NCBI GenBank assembly: GCA_021432635.1
Contig: MU270108.1
Span: forward strand, 62,983-126,982
Length of the DNA stretch: 64,000 nt
Source of the DNA: Thozetella sp. PMI_491
Taxonomy: Eukaryota; Ascomycota; Sordariomycetes; Chaetosphaeriales; Chaetosphaeriaceae
Direction of reading: 5' to 3'
The position numbers and the translations under genes were made by a program. The notes beneath the pieces were generated by a model, which searched no databases, had not been told where the DNA came from, and saw nothing but the letters and a program-made list of their open reading frames with translations. How positions within the stretch are numbered: position 1 is the stretch's first letter; each line of letters opens with the position of its first letter. Below are positions 33,964 through 42,380 of the stretch, piece after piece.

Positions 33964-36900
33964 TCAGAAGAAATCCCTTGAGAGTTCGTCGTAGCCGTCG
34001 CTGTAGTCATCATCGCCGTGGTCGTCCTCATGTTCCTCAGAAGACAGTTTCACCACACTCAGCCCACCGGCCGTCGTGCGCCTCACATCGGACCTGCCTA
34101 GCCCCACGCCCCGCGGCGATACCCCCCGGCGATACCCAGCGGCAGCTGGCGACCTCGTCCGAGATCTGGTTCGCGGATCCCTACCTCGGCTCAAATCAGT
34201 CGTGGCCGGAGCTAGGGTCTGAGACCAGCGGCGCTTTCCCGGGCCCGCCTCCGGCTTCGCCTGCTGAGTAGAAGCGCCGTCTATTGTTAGTGGTGGTATT
34301 AGGCTAGAAGTCGGCGTCATGGAGCCTGCCCTTGGTGTTTCGTCGTCTAGGCATGGCGTGGTGGACAGCGACGTCGAAGGTGGGCATGGCTGCAACTTGG
34401 CCGTCCGTACCTCCTCCTGTGCGTCCGCTAAGCCCACTCCCTCAGTATCTACCGTTGGCTGGCGGCCCTGCGGAACGCCGGGGCTCAGGATTCTTGGCGC
34501 CTCATCATACAGGGAACCGAACCAGGCTCTACGGAACTCCAAGCCAAAGGCCAATGCTATCGGCCTAGCGACGCTATTGCCAACGAGCTTCCATTTGTGG
34601 GCAATGGGCCCAAGGAGGACCTCTTGATCAAGGAAGCCCTGAGCCCGCCTGGCCTCCATGACCGTGGCCGGTCGGTCCTCGATCCAATGCAGCAGTCGAC
34701 CCAACCGTGCATCGGTAGGCGCACACGTTGTGGCGACCGTGTGAAATAGCCTCCTCGGGTGGATACGGCCCCAGCCCTTGGAAGCGGTCCCGACTCGGGA
34801 CTTTCCATGCTCGGGGAACAAGGCCCGCTCAGCCGGTGTCATGGCGCCGTGGCCGTCGTTCCAGGTCGATACAAAGTTCATGCCAAAAGGGTGTGTTGGG
34901 ATCACCCCGATCTGCTGTCGTAGAGTAGCGGTCACCCCGATGCTGATGCGATGGTCGGGGAACGCGATGCAGCAGTCTTGCTTGCCATCGCCGATCAAAG
35001 GAAGGTCTTCAGTGGCTTGCCCGGCGCTCAAGAAACGGAAGGGGGTGGCCTGGAAAGGACGCTGGACAAAGGGTTCGCCGTTGCTCATCCTGCCCAGATC
35101 TCTCTGCTTGATGTCGGGAGGGTGCGAGTGAGACGGCGTGGGCGACAGCGGCAGGCGAAGCCCAGGGGCGGCGAAGTAGAGAAACACCCGGCTGCGCGAC
35201 TGCGGGGCGCCGTACGACCAGGCATCGCCCAGTGTCAGCTGGGCCTGGTAGCCCAAGCCGACAATAGCGCAGACCAGCTGGGACAATATGTCCTCGGACC
35301 GTTTCGTCCCGGCCTGGACTATCGAGATGACATTTTCGAGGATGCCATACTTCGGGCGGTACAGGTCCACAGCCGCCGCGAAGGCGGCCACGAGGGATTG
35401 GTTCTTGCGCTGCCTCGGCGTCGTCTTGTCTACCGTCAAGAGCGAGAACCCCTGGCAGGGGCTCCCTGCTGAGATAAAGTCCACATCGCCGGGCCGAGGG
35501 ACGTGGGCGGCATACCTTCCTTCCATGGCCATGAGGAGGAGGTCATCGATAGAACCTAGGAACGGTTGCGTGGTGTCCGGGTTCGGCGCGTTCGCCATAT
35601 AGGTGTGAACAGCCCGATCCCAGACATCATTCGCCCACCTCATCTCAATCGCCCCTCCCTCCTCCAGCCCTCTGCCAAAGTTGCCGCTGCCGCAGAACAA
35701 GTCGAGACCTCTCAGCTTCGGCGCTGCAGAGCTGGGCTGCTGTCTCGGATCGAAGCCCTGCCGCAAGGACGTCGGGAAATGCTCGCCATTCTTATAGGGG
35801 GTGGGCTTCTTGTGGTCTGTCTCGGTCGCTGGCACTAGCTTGTGAGTGATGAAGAAGGCGTTTCCGGTGCCGTTGCGATCATACGGCGCCGGTAGGGGCT
35901 CCTCAGGGCGGAAGAACCTAACCAGACACGCTCCCAGGACTGCAACGTCCTTTATCTTCTTTACGACAACGTACTCGTCGTCTTCGGGGTAAACCAGTTC
36001 GTTGGGTCTTGCGCTCGAATCCCACACTTGTCTCCGCGGCAGCTGTTTCAACCGAGCGAATTCGACCTCGCCCTGCTTAAAGGTTTTGAGGACCTCGTAC
36101 GGCTCGGCCTTGACCTGTTTGCTGGAGAGCGCCCCGAGTATTGTCTCGCCTGCCCGCAAGCGCGCCGCAGGGCCATGGTGGTCGCACCTCATGTGCGACT
36201 CCTCCAGTCCGACCCATCGCCGCTGCTGGACCATGTACGTCTGCCTTACGAAAAACTCACTGAAGCAGTCGCCGGGGCTCCCGAACCAGCGTACTAGAGG
36301 CACGCCCACAACCTCGTCGTCGTTTATCCTAGCCTCTCGGCCTTCCTCACAGGAGCAGTGGTCCGAAAGGAAAAGTTCGCTGGGCCATGGATATTTCATT
36401 CTACCGCAGGGCGTATCCGCAGGCCGGTAGAGCCATATGACATCGAAGCTGCGGTGTCCTTGTTTGCTTACATGAACCTTCTGGACCAGCCCAAACCAAC
36501 GATCGTCATCGACCGCCCCCACTGACGACTCTTTTTTCCACTTCGTGCCCGTCATCTCACTGTCGCGACAGGTGGATATCACGTCACCGATGGAGACGAG
36601 CTCGATCACCCCCCTGGTAATCGGGGCCCGGGAGGGAGGGGAGGACTGGCCCGCGCTGCTCGGAACGAGCGGAGGGATCCCAGTCTGGCTATTCGGCTCC
36701 GGCTCGAAATTCGGGCCTCCGAGCTTAAGCAAATGGCCAAACTGGGTATGCCCAAAGCAGTCCTTGATATATGGTGTAACGATGGTGGGAGGCACCTCTC
36801 CCTCTGGGCAGGATGGCGCGACGTTAGGATATTTGCTGAAGTCACGGACTTCGCGGAAAAGCCGTAAAGAGCGAGTCCTGGATGCGCCGAGAACACCAAA

Positions 36901-37743
36901 CATCTCTTTGTGGATGAACTCGATATTTGCCACGACTGAGTTGCCGAAGTCGCGGCCACGGTGTTGAGAATGCCAACGCTGGAAGCTTGGAGAGAGACCA
37001 TGGGTTTTCTGGAGCCACTGGTCGAACGAGGCCTTGAAGTTCGTTATGCCGACTTGGCGTTTCCGGTCGGTCATCCATTCGGTATAGTCGACAACATGTT
37101 TTGTCAGGTCTGCGATCCAGCGGAAGGGCTCATAGAACCTGACATATTCCGAAGCCGGTGTCTTGAGGCGGTAGTACACCCCGGACTCGGCATTCAAGGC
37201 AGACTGAATCCAGATTTCTCCTGCGACCGTGGAGTGGGTTGGACCATAGTTTCCGATGGGGAGCATGCTGAACTTGACGCCCCGGACGAAGTAGCGGCTC
37301 TCGCCTCTGCTCAGGCTTCCGTCGAAGTAGAAGGTGTCATGGGCCGCCTTAGTTGCCAGGTTGTGCAGCGGGCGCATTTCCATGGGATAGCTAGAAGAAT
37401 CCAGGTAGATACAGAAATTGCTCAGGTCAAACTCAATAAATGCCTGGTCGAGAGCAGGGTTGTTTCCATCTCGAGGCAAGCTCATGAGGGCCGACAGGGC
37501 AGCCTGCTCGTGGACAGGCTTCCCTGCGTCCCCGAGGGAGCCATAATTGCTGTACCAAGACCTGGGGGTTACAAGGGTACAGTGCGGCAGGTCGACGGTA
37601 ACCTTTCGACTCTGCTCCAGAGTGAAGTTGTCCTCAACATCGCTGAGCAGTAAGCGACTATCTTCAGTCTCGAATCTGAGAGGTGTCCCCTTGTGAGACG
37701 TGCTGGATTGTGAGGCTTCGTCTCTCAGGTCAGGAGATGCCAT
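33964..37743 (-). CDS. dim-2: DIM-2-type DNA (cytosine-5) methyltransferase
   Basis: Single open exon, 1259 residues from the ATG at 37743 (MASPDLRDEAS). The frame extends upstream only to a GTG. C5-methyltransferase motifs in order: motif I LDLFCGSGNFGRGLEEGG (about residue 676), motif IV SAGSPCQGFS with the catalytic Cys (about 760), motif VI ENV (about 802), motif VIII QSRSRVF (about 848), and motif X WKLVGNSVARPIA (about 1055). The N-terminal half holds BAH-like segments (DRWFGLVQKVHV, IWLYRPADTPC; EYVVVKKIKDV, LVRFFRPEEP). The C-terminal tail is Ser/Arg-rich and ends acidic. This matches fungal DIM-2, the maintenance/heterochromatin methyltransferase of Neurospora (1454 residues there), and not RID, which is shorter and lacks this architecture. 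The protein is likely nuclear and recruited to H3K9-methylated chromatin by analogy. Confidence 0.92.
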   Translation of the reverse strand: MASPDLRDEASQSSTSHKGTPLRFETEDSRLLLSDVEDNFTLEQSRKVTVDLPHCTLVTPRSWYSNYGSLGDAGKPVHEQAALSALMSLPRDGNNPALDQAFIEFDLSNFCIYLDSSSYPMEMRPLHNLATKAAHDTFYFDGSLSRGESRYFVRGVKFSMLPIGNYGPTHSTVAGEIWIQSALNAESGVYYRLKTPASEYVRFYEPFRWIADLTKHVVDYTEWMTDRKRQVGITNFKASFDQWLQKTHGLSPSFQRWHSQHRGRDFGNSVVANIEFIHKEMFGVLGASRTRSLRLFREVRDFSKYPNVAPSCPEGEVPPTIVTPYIKDCFGHTQFGHLLKLGGPNFEPEPNSQTGIPPLVPSSAGQSSPPSRAPITRGVIELVSIGDVISTCRDSEMTGTKWKKESSVGAVDDDRWFGLVQKVHVSKQGHRSFDVIWLYRPADTPCGRMKYPWPSELFLSDHCSCEEGREARINDDEVVGVPLVRWFGSPGDCFSEFFVRQTYMVQQRRWVGLEESHMRCDHHGPAARLRAGETILGALSSKQVKAEPYEVLKTFKQGEVEFARLKQLPRRQVWDSSARPNELVYPEDDEYVVVKKIKDVAVLGACLVRFFRPEEPLPAPYDRNGTGNAFFITHKLVPATETDHKKPTPYKNGEHFPTSLRQGFDPRQQPSSAAPKLRGLDLFCGSGNFGRGLEEGGAIEMRWANDVWDRAVHTYMANAPNPDTTQPFLGSIDDLLLMAMEGRYAAHVPRPGDVDFISAGSPCQGFSLLTVDKTTPRQRKNQSLVAAFAAAVDLYRPKYGILENVISIVQAGTKRSEDILSQLVCAIVGLGYQAQLTLGDAWSYGAPQSRSRVFLYFAAPGLRLPLSPTPSHSHPPDIKQRDLGRMSNGEPFVQRPFQATPFRFLSAGQATEDLPLIGDGKQDCCIAFPDHRISIGVTATLRQQIGVIPTHPFGMNFVSTWNDGHGAMTPAERALFPEHGKSRVGTASKGWGRIHPRRLFHTVATTCAPTDARLGRLLHWIEDRPATVMEARRAQGFLDQEVLLGPIAHKWKLVGNSVARPIALAFGLEFRRAWFGSLYDEAPRILSPGVPQGRQPTVDTEGVGLADAQEEVRTAKLQPCPPSTSLSTTPCLDDETPRAGSMTPTSSLIPPLTIDGASTQQAKPEAGPGKRRWSQTLAPATTDLSRGRDPRTRSRTRSPAAAGYRRGVSPRGVGLGRSDVRRTTAGGLSVVKLSSEEHEDDHGDDDYSDGYDELSRDFF

Positions 37744-38491
37744 CAGATGGGGGGCGGAGGGGGGTTGCGGCAAGACAAAGAGATTCCTGGCTTGCAGAAC
37801 GCCCCCTTGTCGCAGAGTATCGTGCACAGAAGAGGCAACAACGTAACATAAGATCCGGGAGAGGGGGGTTCTCTAAACAAACCAGGGGAGAGGAAAAGAA
37901 AAAGAAAGGGTGGTGCAGAGAGGAACAAGATATCCTGCTTCTCGCAAGGGATGGATCAACAAAGGCAGTGTGGTAATAGATGTTGCGATGTGAGTTTCAG
38001 TAGCTATATCTCGATAGGAAGTGAGTAAATTGAGAGAGGATGGAGGTTGGGAGGGAGGGGGGGGTTGGTTTAAAAACAGAGGCGTTCAAGACGCGTGAGG
38101 AATCCGTCGAATAAAAAAAGACGTTTCTATGCCAAAGAGTGACAAGCGGAGAGATTGGCCAATCAGGGCAGACTTGTGCGTCGTTGTTGGCCTGGTGTGC
38201 CCCACTCAAGACTCCAATCCCCTCGGCCGACAAGGTTGACGGTAGGAGTAGCAAGCCCAAGAGGAGAACCGTCTCCGGCCTCAGCGGCAACAGGAAGATC
38301 TCCTACTTCCAGCGAGAGAAGAGAAGTCCGAGTCGCGGCTCCCAAGCTGCACACGCGCTAGGTGGTGACTAGGAAGCAACACAAGAGAGTGTAGAGACCA
38401 GCCGCACTTGGCAGACTCACGATGGTTGAACTTGCAATAAATGGAAGCAGGGGAAAGCCACAAGGTTATACATTTGGGCCACTTTGGGTAT
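37744..38491. promoter_or_regulatory. dim-2 promoter region, with palindromic CCAAT
   Basis: 748 bp between the dim-2 start and the stop of the next minus-strand gene. It contains ATTGGCCAAT at 38154-38163, two overlapping CCAAT cores in opposite orientation about 410 bp upstream of the dim-2 ATG, and purine-rich leader sequence (37860-38060). Confidence 0.5.
38154..38163. promoter_or_regulatory. Palindromic ATTGGCCAAT (paired CCAAT boxes)
   Basis: Ten-base perfect palindrome containing CCAAT on each strand, about 410 bp upstream of the dim-2 ATG. A possible HAP/CBF complex site; function is inferred only. Confidence 0.4.
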
Positions 38492-41284
38492 CTATTTTTT
38501 TTGCCATCTGTTGCGTCCTCCGGCCGAGGCTCCCAGTTCCTTGCGGAGAGCCATCCACCTCTCTGTGATCGTGATGTCCAAGGGAAGTCCATGCTCATCG
38601 ACAAAGCCGGGCTGTGACCACGTCCAAGTGCAACCTTTCTCGTCCACTAGTCGCTGCGCCTCATCCCTGACTGCTTGCATCACCTCGGGCCGGACTAGGC
38701 GCTCCCCAGCGGAGTTGAAGTAGAAGAAGACGGCGGCCATGTGGCCGTAGTCAGGATTGCGCATGTCCTTAGCCTCCTCTAGCAGGCCGTTGCGCTCCCA
38801 TGCGCCAAGGACCCAGCGCATAAGCCGAACCATCTCGTCCGCATCCCCGAACGCAATTAGTGCTCGCATATATCTGTAGATGTGGACCGATCTGATGTCG
38901 TGGTAGTAAGACGGAAAGCCGCTATGGTTCGACTTGGACACTGGTCTTGTGATCTCGTAAAATACCGAGACAAGTCTCTGGTGCGCCGCATTGAGACGTG
39001 TCACATCGCGCCGCGTTCTCCCATCCGCTCTCATCTGAGCGTTTGTCACAAAATTAAGGTATCTCTGCAGGAACAGGCCGAGATATTCCAAGAGCACCGG
39101 GTCGGTCCCGATCGACTCCCTCGCGCAGTGGAAAGCCTGCAAGAAGTTGGCGAGCCGATTGGTACGCCGCAAAGAGATAAATTTTGGCCCTGCGAGCGCT
39201 CCAAGGACCGAGTGCCAGGGCAACCTGGAGGCCCGGTGGGGGGGCATCATCCTGCACAACGCGAGTGCATGCAGCACATAGTATTCTCGTTCGGCCTTCT
39301 CAGTACTGCCATCTAACTCGTCCTCATATCCCTCCTCCTCCAAGCGACACAGGAGTGATATCCAGGCATTGAAAATGTTCAGTGGGAGCTCTCGAGCCAG
39401 TCTTTCGGTGGAGAGCCGGGTGGGGTTCGGGTCGAGCAGCGCGGCAGTAGAGTGTGAGAAGGGGCTATCCTGCAGATACTGTGCAGCTATCTCTATAGAG
39501 TTGGCGTTTAGCAGGAGTAGTGCGAGGCAAGGCCCAACCGGTCTAATGCCGGCATGGCGCATGTGGCGATATAACTCTTCAATGGTCGGAGGCTGGAGCC
39601 TTGCTTTCTCGAACGTGCTGAGGTTGACATCATGGGGAGCAAAAGCTTCACGGGTGGTGTCGCCGGGAAGTGCTGACGGGGAGTTTACTTCTCTGGCGAG
39701 AAGCTTCTCGAACATGGCGGCATAGAGTCGGATATCCGGCAGTATGTCGGGGGCAGGAGGTGCGCGAAAGACCCTCCATGCCTCTTGGGAATTGCGGGTA
39801 GCTCGCACTTCGGCGGCCCAAGCTGAGAGGACATTGAGCGAGGCTTGGAACCCCGACCACAAAACAGGCGGTGGGGCGCGGGTTTGAATGGTGGGTGGCG
39901 TGTCAATCTGGCCGCCACCGAGTGCCGTTAACGCTCGGTCGTGACCTTGCTCCGTGTAGCCCGCCTCAACCATGAAGACGCCCGCCTTGGCACTTCTGCT
40001 GAGATCGTCTTCCGGTGCTCTCCGCTCGTCGACGCCGTCCCAGTTTTTCCTGTACGGTGGCCAAGTCTTGGCATATCGCGCTGCAGCCCTTTGCTCCGAC
40101 GGAGACTTCGGCAGGCGGACTAAGACATGCCGAATCGCCCGGTAGCCAGGGCGGCTGATAATTAAGGGGGGCTCCAAGCTGTTGGCCAGCGCCAAGAGCA
40201 ATCGTTGGGCCTCCCAGTTGTATTTAGAGAGCCGCATCGGAGAGGGGCGCGAGAGCCGCTGGAATAGTTCCAAGGCGCGGTTGAGAACCAGGCAACGCGC
40301 GGCCTGGCCGTCTTTTACGTGCCCCGTTTCAGTCGTGGTCCTCGCCGGTATGGTCTTAATGAAAGATGCGACGAGGTTGGCGATTGCAACAAGCGCAGCG
40401 GGCCAGAGCTCCAGGGCTCGGGCGATAAGTTTGGAAAGGAGGTGAGCAAAATGGTCGGCCGTCATGTTGAGCGCCGGGTCGAGGGATCGAGGCCCTGGGC
40501 GTCTGCCGCGGCGTTCCAAACTGTCAAGCCGTGGTAGAACATAATGTTTCGAGATGTAGTCTATCAGGACCCCCAGACTCTCCCCGTGCTGGATTCGGAA
40601 CCGATTTCTTGTGTCCAAGAGCATGAAGAGCACAAAGATAGGTTTGTGGATGTCGGTAGAGAGAAACCTCTGTATCATGGAATCGCCAGTCGGAGCAGAC
40701 AGTATCCAGGCCCAATGAGCGACGTGCCTTTCCTCGACGCCCTTTCGTGCCATGATTTTCATGCGAGCATCCCATCGGTCTTGGTCTGGCAGATAGTCCG
40801 AGAAGACGGTCTTGCGAGACGCTTCCTCCTCCTTCATTATGAGCTGAGCCGTCACAATTTGCAAGCGCAGGCTCTCACTCTTGGCAACCTTGCACAGAAG
40901 CCGGCAGCTGGCTTCGGTGAGTGGAACATGTCGGAAGAAAACATCTGTGGCTAGCGCGAGGGCTGATGTGGGCGGGAAGGGGAGGTAGACGGGGACCTTA
41001 GCGCCAACGTAGTCTTTGTACAGGAAATGCTTCCTCCCTCTTTTGTTCGACCCGGGCTGGGGCTTCAGCTCATCGTCGGGAGGAATTAACCCCCTCTCCT
41101 GAGCTGCAGAGCTGTTGGTATCCTGGGCAGTCTGGCTGGACCCGGGGCCAACATAAGACACACGGGGAGTAGGTTGCTGGTCGGCTTCCAGATCATCGGT
41201 GGTGGGCCCCGGATTACGGCAATCGCTGCTTGAAACACGCGGGAGGGACGACAGACGGCGGATGGGAAAAAGAATCGGGCGCTC
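38492..41284 (-). CDS. Large helical protein, putative mitochondrial, function unknown; start exon unresolved
   Basis: About 930 residues from the likely acceptor at 41284. The open frame has no ATG at its head: a stop lies just upstream and the first internal ATG is beyond 100 codons, so an upstream exon is needed. The text reads as alpha-helical solenoid (FEKLLAREVN, TIEELYRHMRHAGIRPVGPC, RLANFLQAFHCARES, YRYMRALIAFGDADEMVRLM). It recalls pentatricopeptide-like organellar RNA proteins of ascomycetes, but I see no clean PPR consensus. The N-terminal segment (RPILFPIRRLSSLPRVSSS) is Arg/Ser-rich. A presequence-like ORF (MQLARFTLLKGTAKRN) lies at 41413-41332 with a GTAGCT donor, but that donor leaves phase 1 while the acceptor is phase 0. 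No function is assigned. Confidence 0.72.
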   Translation of the reverse strand, partial: ERPILFPIRRLSSLPRVSSSDCRNPGPTTDDLEADQQPTPRVSYVGPGSSQTAQDTNSSAAQERGLIPPDDELKPQPGSNKRGRKHFLYKDYVGAKVPVYLPFPPTSALALATDVFFRHVPLTEASCRLLCKVAKSESLRLQIVTAQLIMKEEEASRKTVFSDYLPDQDRWDARMKIMARKGVEERHVAHWAWILSAPTGDSMIQRFLSTDIHKPIFVLFMLLDTRNRFRIQHGESLGVLIDYISKHYVLPRLDSLERRGRRPGPRSLDPALNMTADHFAHLLSKLIARALELWPAALVAIANLVASFIKTIPARTTTETGHVKDGQAARCLVLNRALELFQRLSRPSPMRLSKYNWEAQRLLLALANSLEPPLIISRPGYRAIRHVLVRLPKSPSEQRAAARYAKTWPPYRKNWDGVDERRAPEDDLSRSAKAGVFMVEAGYTEQGHDRALTALGGGQIDTPPTIQTRAPPPVLWSGFQASLNVLSAWAAEVRATRNSQEAWRVFRAPPAPDILPDIRLYAAMFEKLLAREVNSPSALPGDTTREAFAPHDVNLSTFEKARLQPPTIEELYRHMRHAGIRPVGPCLALLLLNANSIEIAAQYLQDSPFSHSTAALLDPNPTRLSTERLARELPLNIFNAWISLLCRLEEEGYEDELDGSTEKAEREYYVLHALALCRMMPPHRASRLPWHSVLGALAGPKFISLRRTNRLANFLQAFHCARESIGTDPVLLEYLGLFLQRYLNFVTNAQMRADGRTRRDVTRLNAAHQRLVSVFYEITRPVSKSNHSGFPSYYHDIRSVHIYRYMRALIAFGDADEMVRLMRWVLGAWERNGLLEEAKDMRNPDYGHMAAVFFYFNSAGERLVRPEVMQAVRDEAQRLVDEKGCTWTWSQPGFVDEHGLPLDITITERWMALRKELGASAGGRNRWQKK

Positions 41285-41331
41285 CTGTCTTGGGGTCAGC
41301 AATCTTCTTAGTTCGGAAGCTCAGGAGCTAC

Positions 41332-41413
41332 GGTGAGGTGGTCCAACCCGCAGAGCAGAAACGGCGTTTCTCTTGGCAGTGCCTTTCAGCAGGGTAAATC
41401 TTGCCAGTTGCAT
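41332..41413 (-). other. Candidate first exon with mitochondrial presequence-like peptide
   Basis: It begins ATG and encodes a basic, Ser/Ala/Leu-rich peptide without acidic residues (MQLARFTLLKGTAKRNAVSA), ending at a GTAGCT donor. It is ideally placed for the 38492-41284 gene, with a CTAAG/CTGAC branch and GACAG acceptor at 41285. The phases disagree by one base, so either another donor, another acceptor or a sequence error is involved. Confidence 0.35.
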
Positions 41414-42380
41414 TGAGACTGTTGGTCAGGCATCGTGACAGGGCGCGTAGCTGGGAAAGATCGCCATCTGCTTCTTGCGGTCCAATCTCTTCCGGGCACC
41501 TCGAAGGGTTTTGACGAGGGAAGAGCTTCGACGCGGTTCCTCGGACTACCTCCCGAAAAATTAAGGTGGTACACTGGCAAGACGTCGGTCACTGTCGTTA
41601 ATTGGCCAAATTTGCCCCACCCTAGCTTTTACTTCATGGGTACAGTAGGTACGTACCTAATAGGAGTAGCTACCTACCTCAGGTACTTTGCTCTCTTCAG
41701 CAACCTATACTAGAAGCGGGTATAAGGCTGTGTAGTCTGCTTGAGCATGAATGCTACCAGGGGGCTCTCTCAGAGCACGTCATCATGGCCCTTAAGGTTA
41801 CGCAAGATATTAAGAAATAGTTTCCCCTCCCAGCATAGGCCAATTCTCCGCCCCTTGTTTTGGCTGGCGCAGGACCAGCCCCAGCTGCAGCGCGCAGTCT
41901 CAAATGTCTACCTAAATAGCTTTAAGAACTCTCCCCCAAGGGTAATGTACTGTACATGCATACGTATATGCACTCGTAGGTTTGCAGATTTTGCGTGTGT
42001 CCGCAACCCCGGTTTGCTACGTTATCAATGGTTCGCTGCGTGGAGTACCCAAATGGATGCTTGGCTTGGCGCATCTACTCTAGGTAAGGTACCGTACTTA
42101 TAAGACACCTAAAGGGGTGGTGTTCAGAGAGGCAAAGGCAGGTAGGTGGCTACTCTGTGTCGCTGATTAGCCGTAGCTAGCCATCTCTGTCCCTCGCACC
42201 TTCCACCTTGCCCATCCGAATCCTAGTCCCACTTTTTCAAACCTTCCCATCTGCTCCGCCTTTCCATTTGGAAACCGCGTCTCTCGTCCAATATTCGCTT
42301 CGAGCTGGTCGATAGCCCAATCTCCGGTTTGAAACCCAAATCCCTCTTCCCTCCTCCTTTGGGAACCTAAGCACAAGGAA
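41414..42380. other. Divergent intergenic between 38492 gene and Sas2-like gene
   Basis: No gene. It holds two clusters of TACCTA/TAGGTA motifs (41637-41690 and 42080-42147) and a CT-rich leader up to the ATG at 42381. Confidence 0.6.

Noticed and set aside
36961-37653. 230-codon plus-strand frame
   Set aside because: It lies entirely antisense to the dim-2 coding sequence, in which all methyltransferase motifs are read on the minus strand. It is a shadow.
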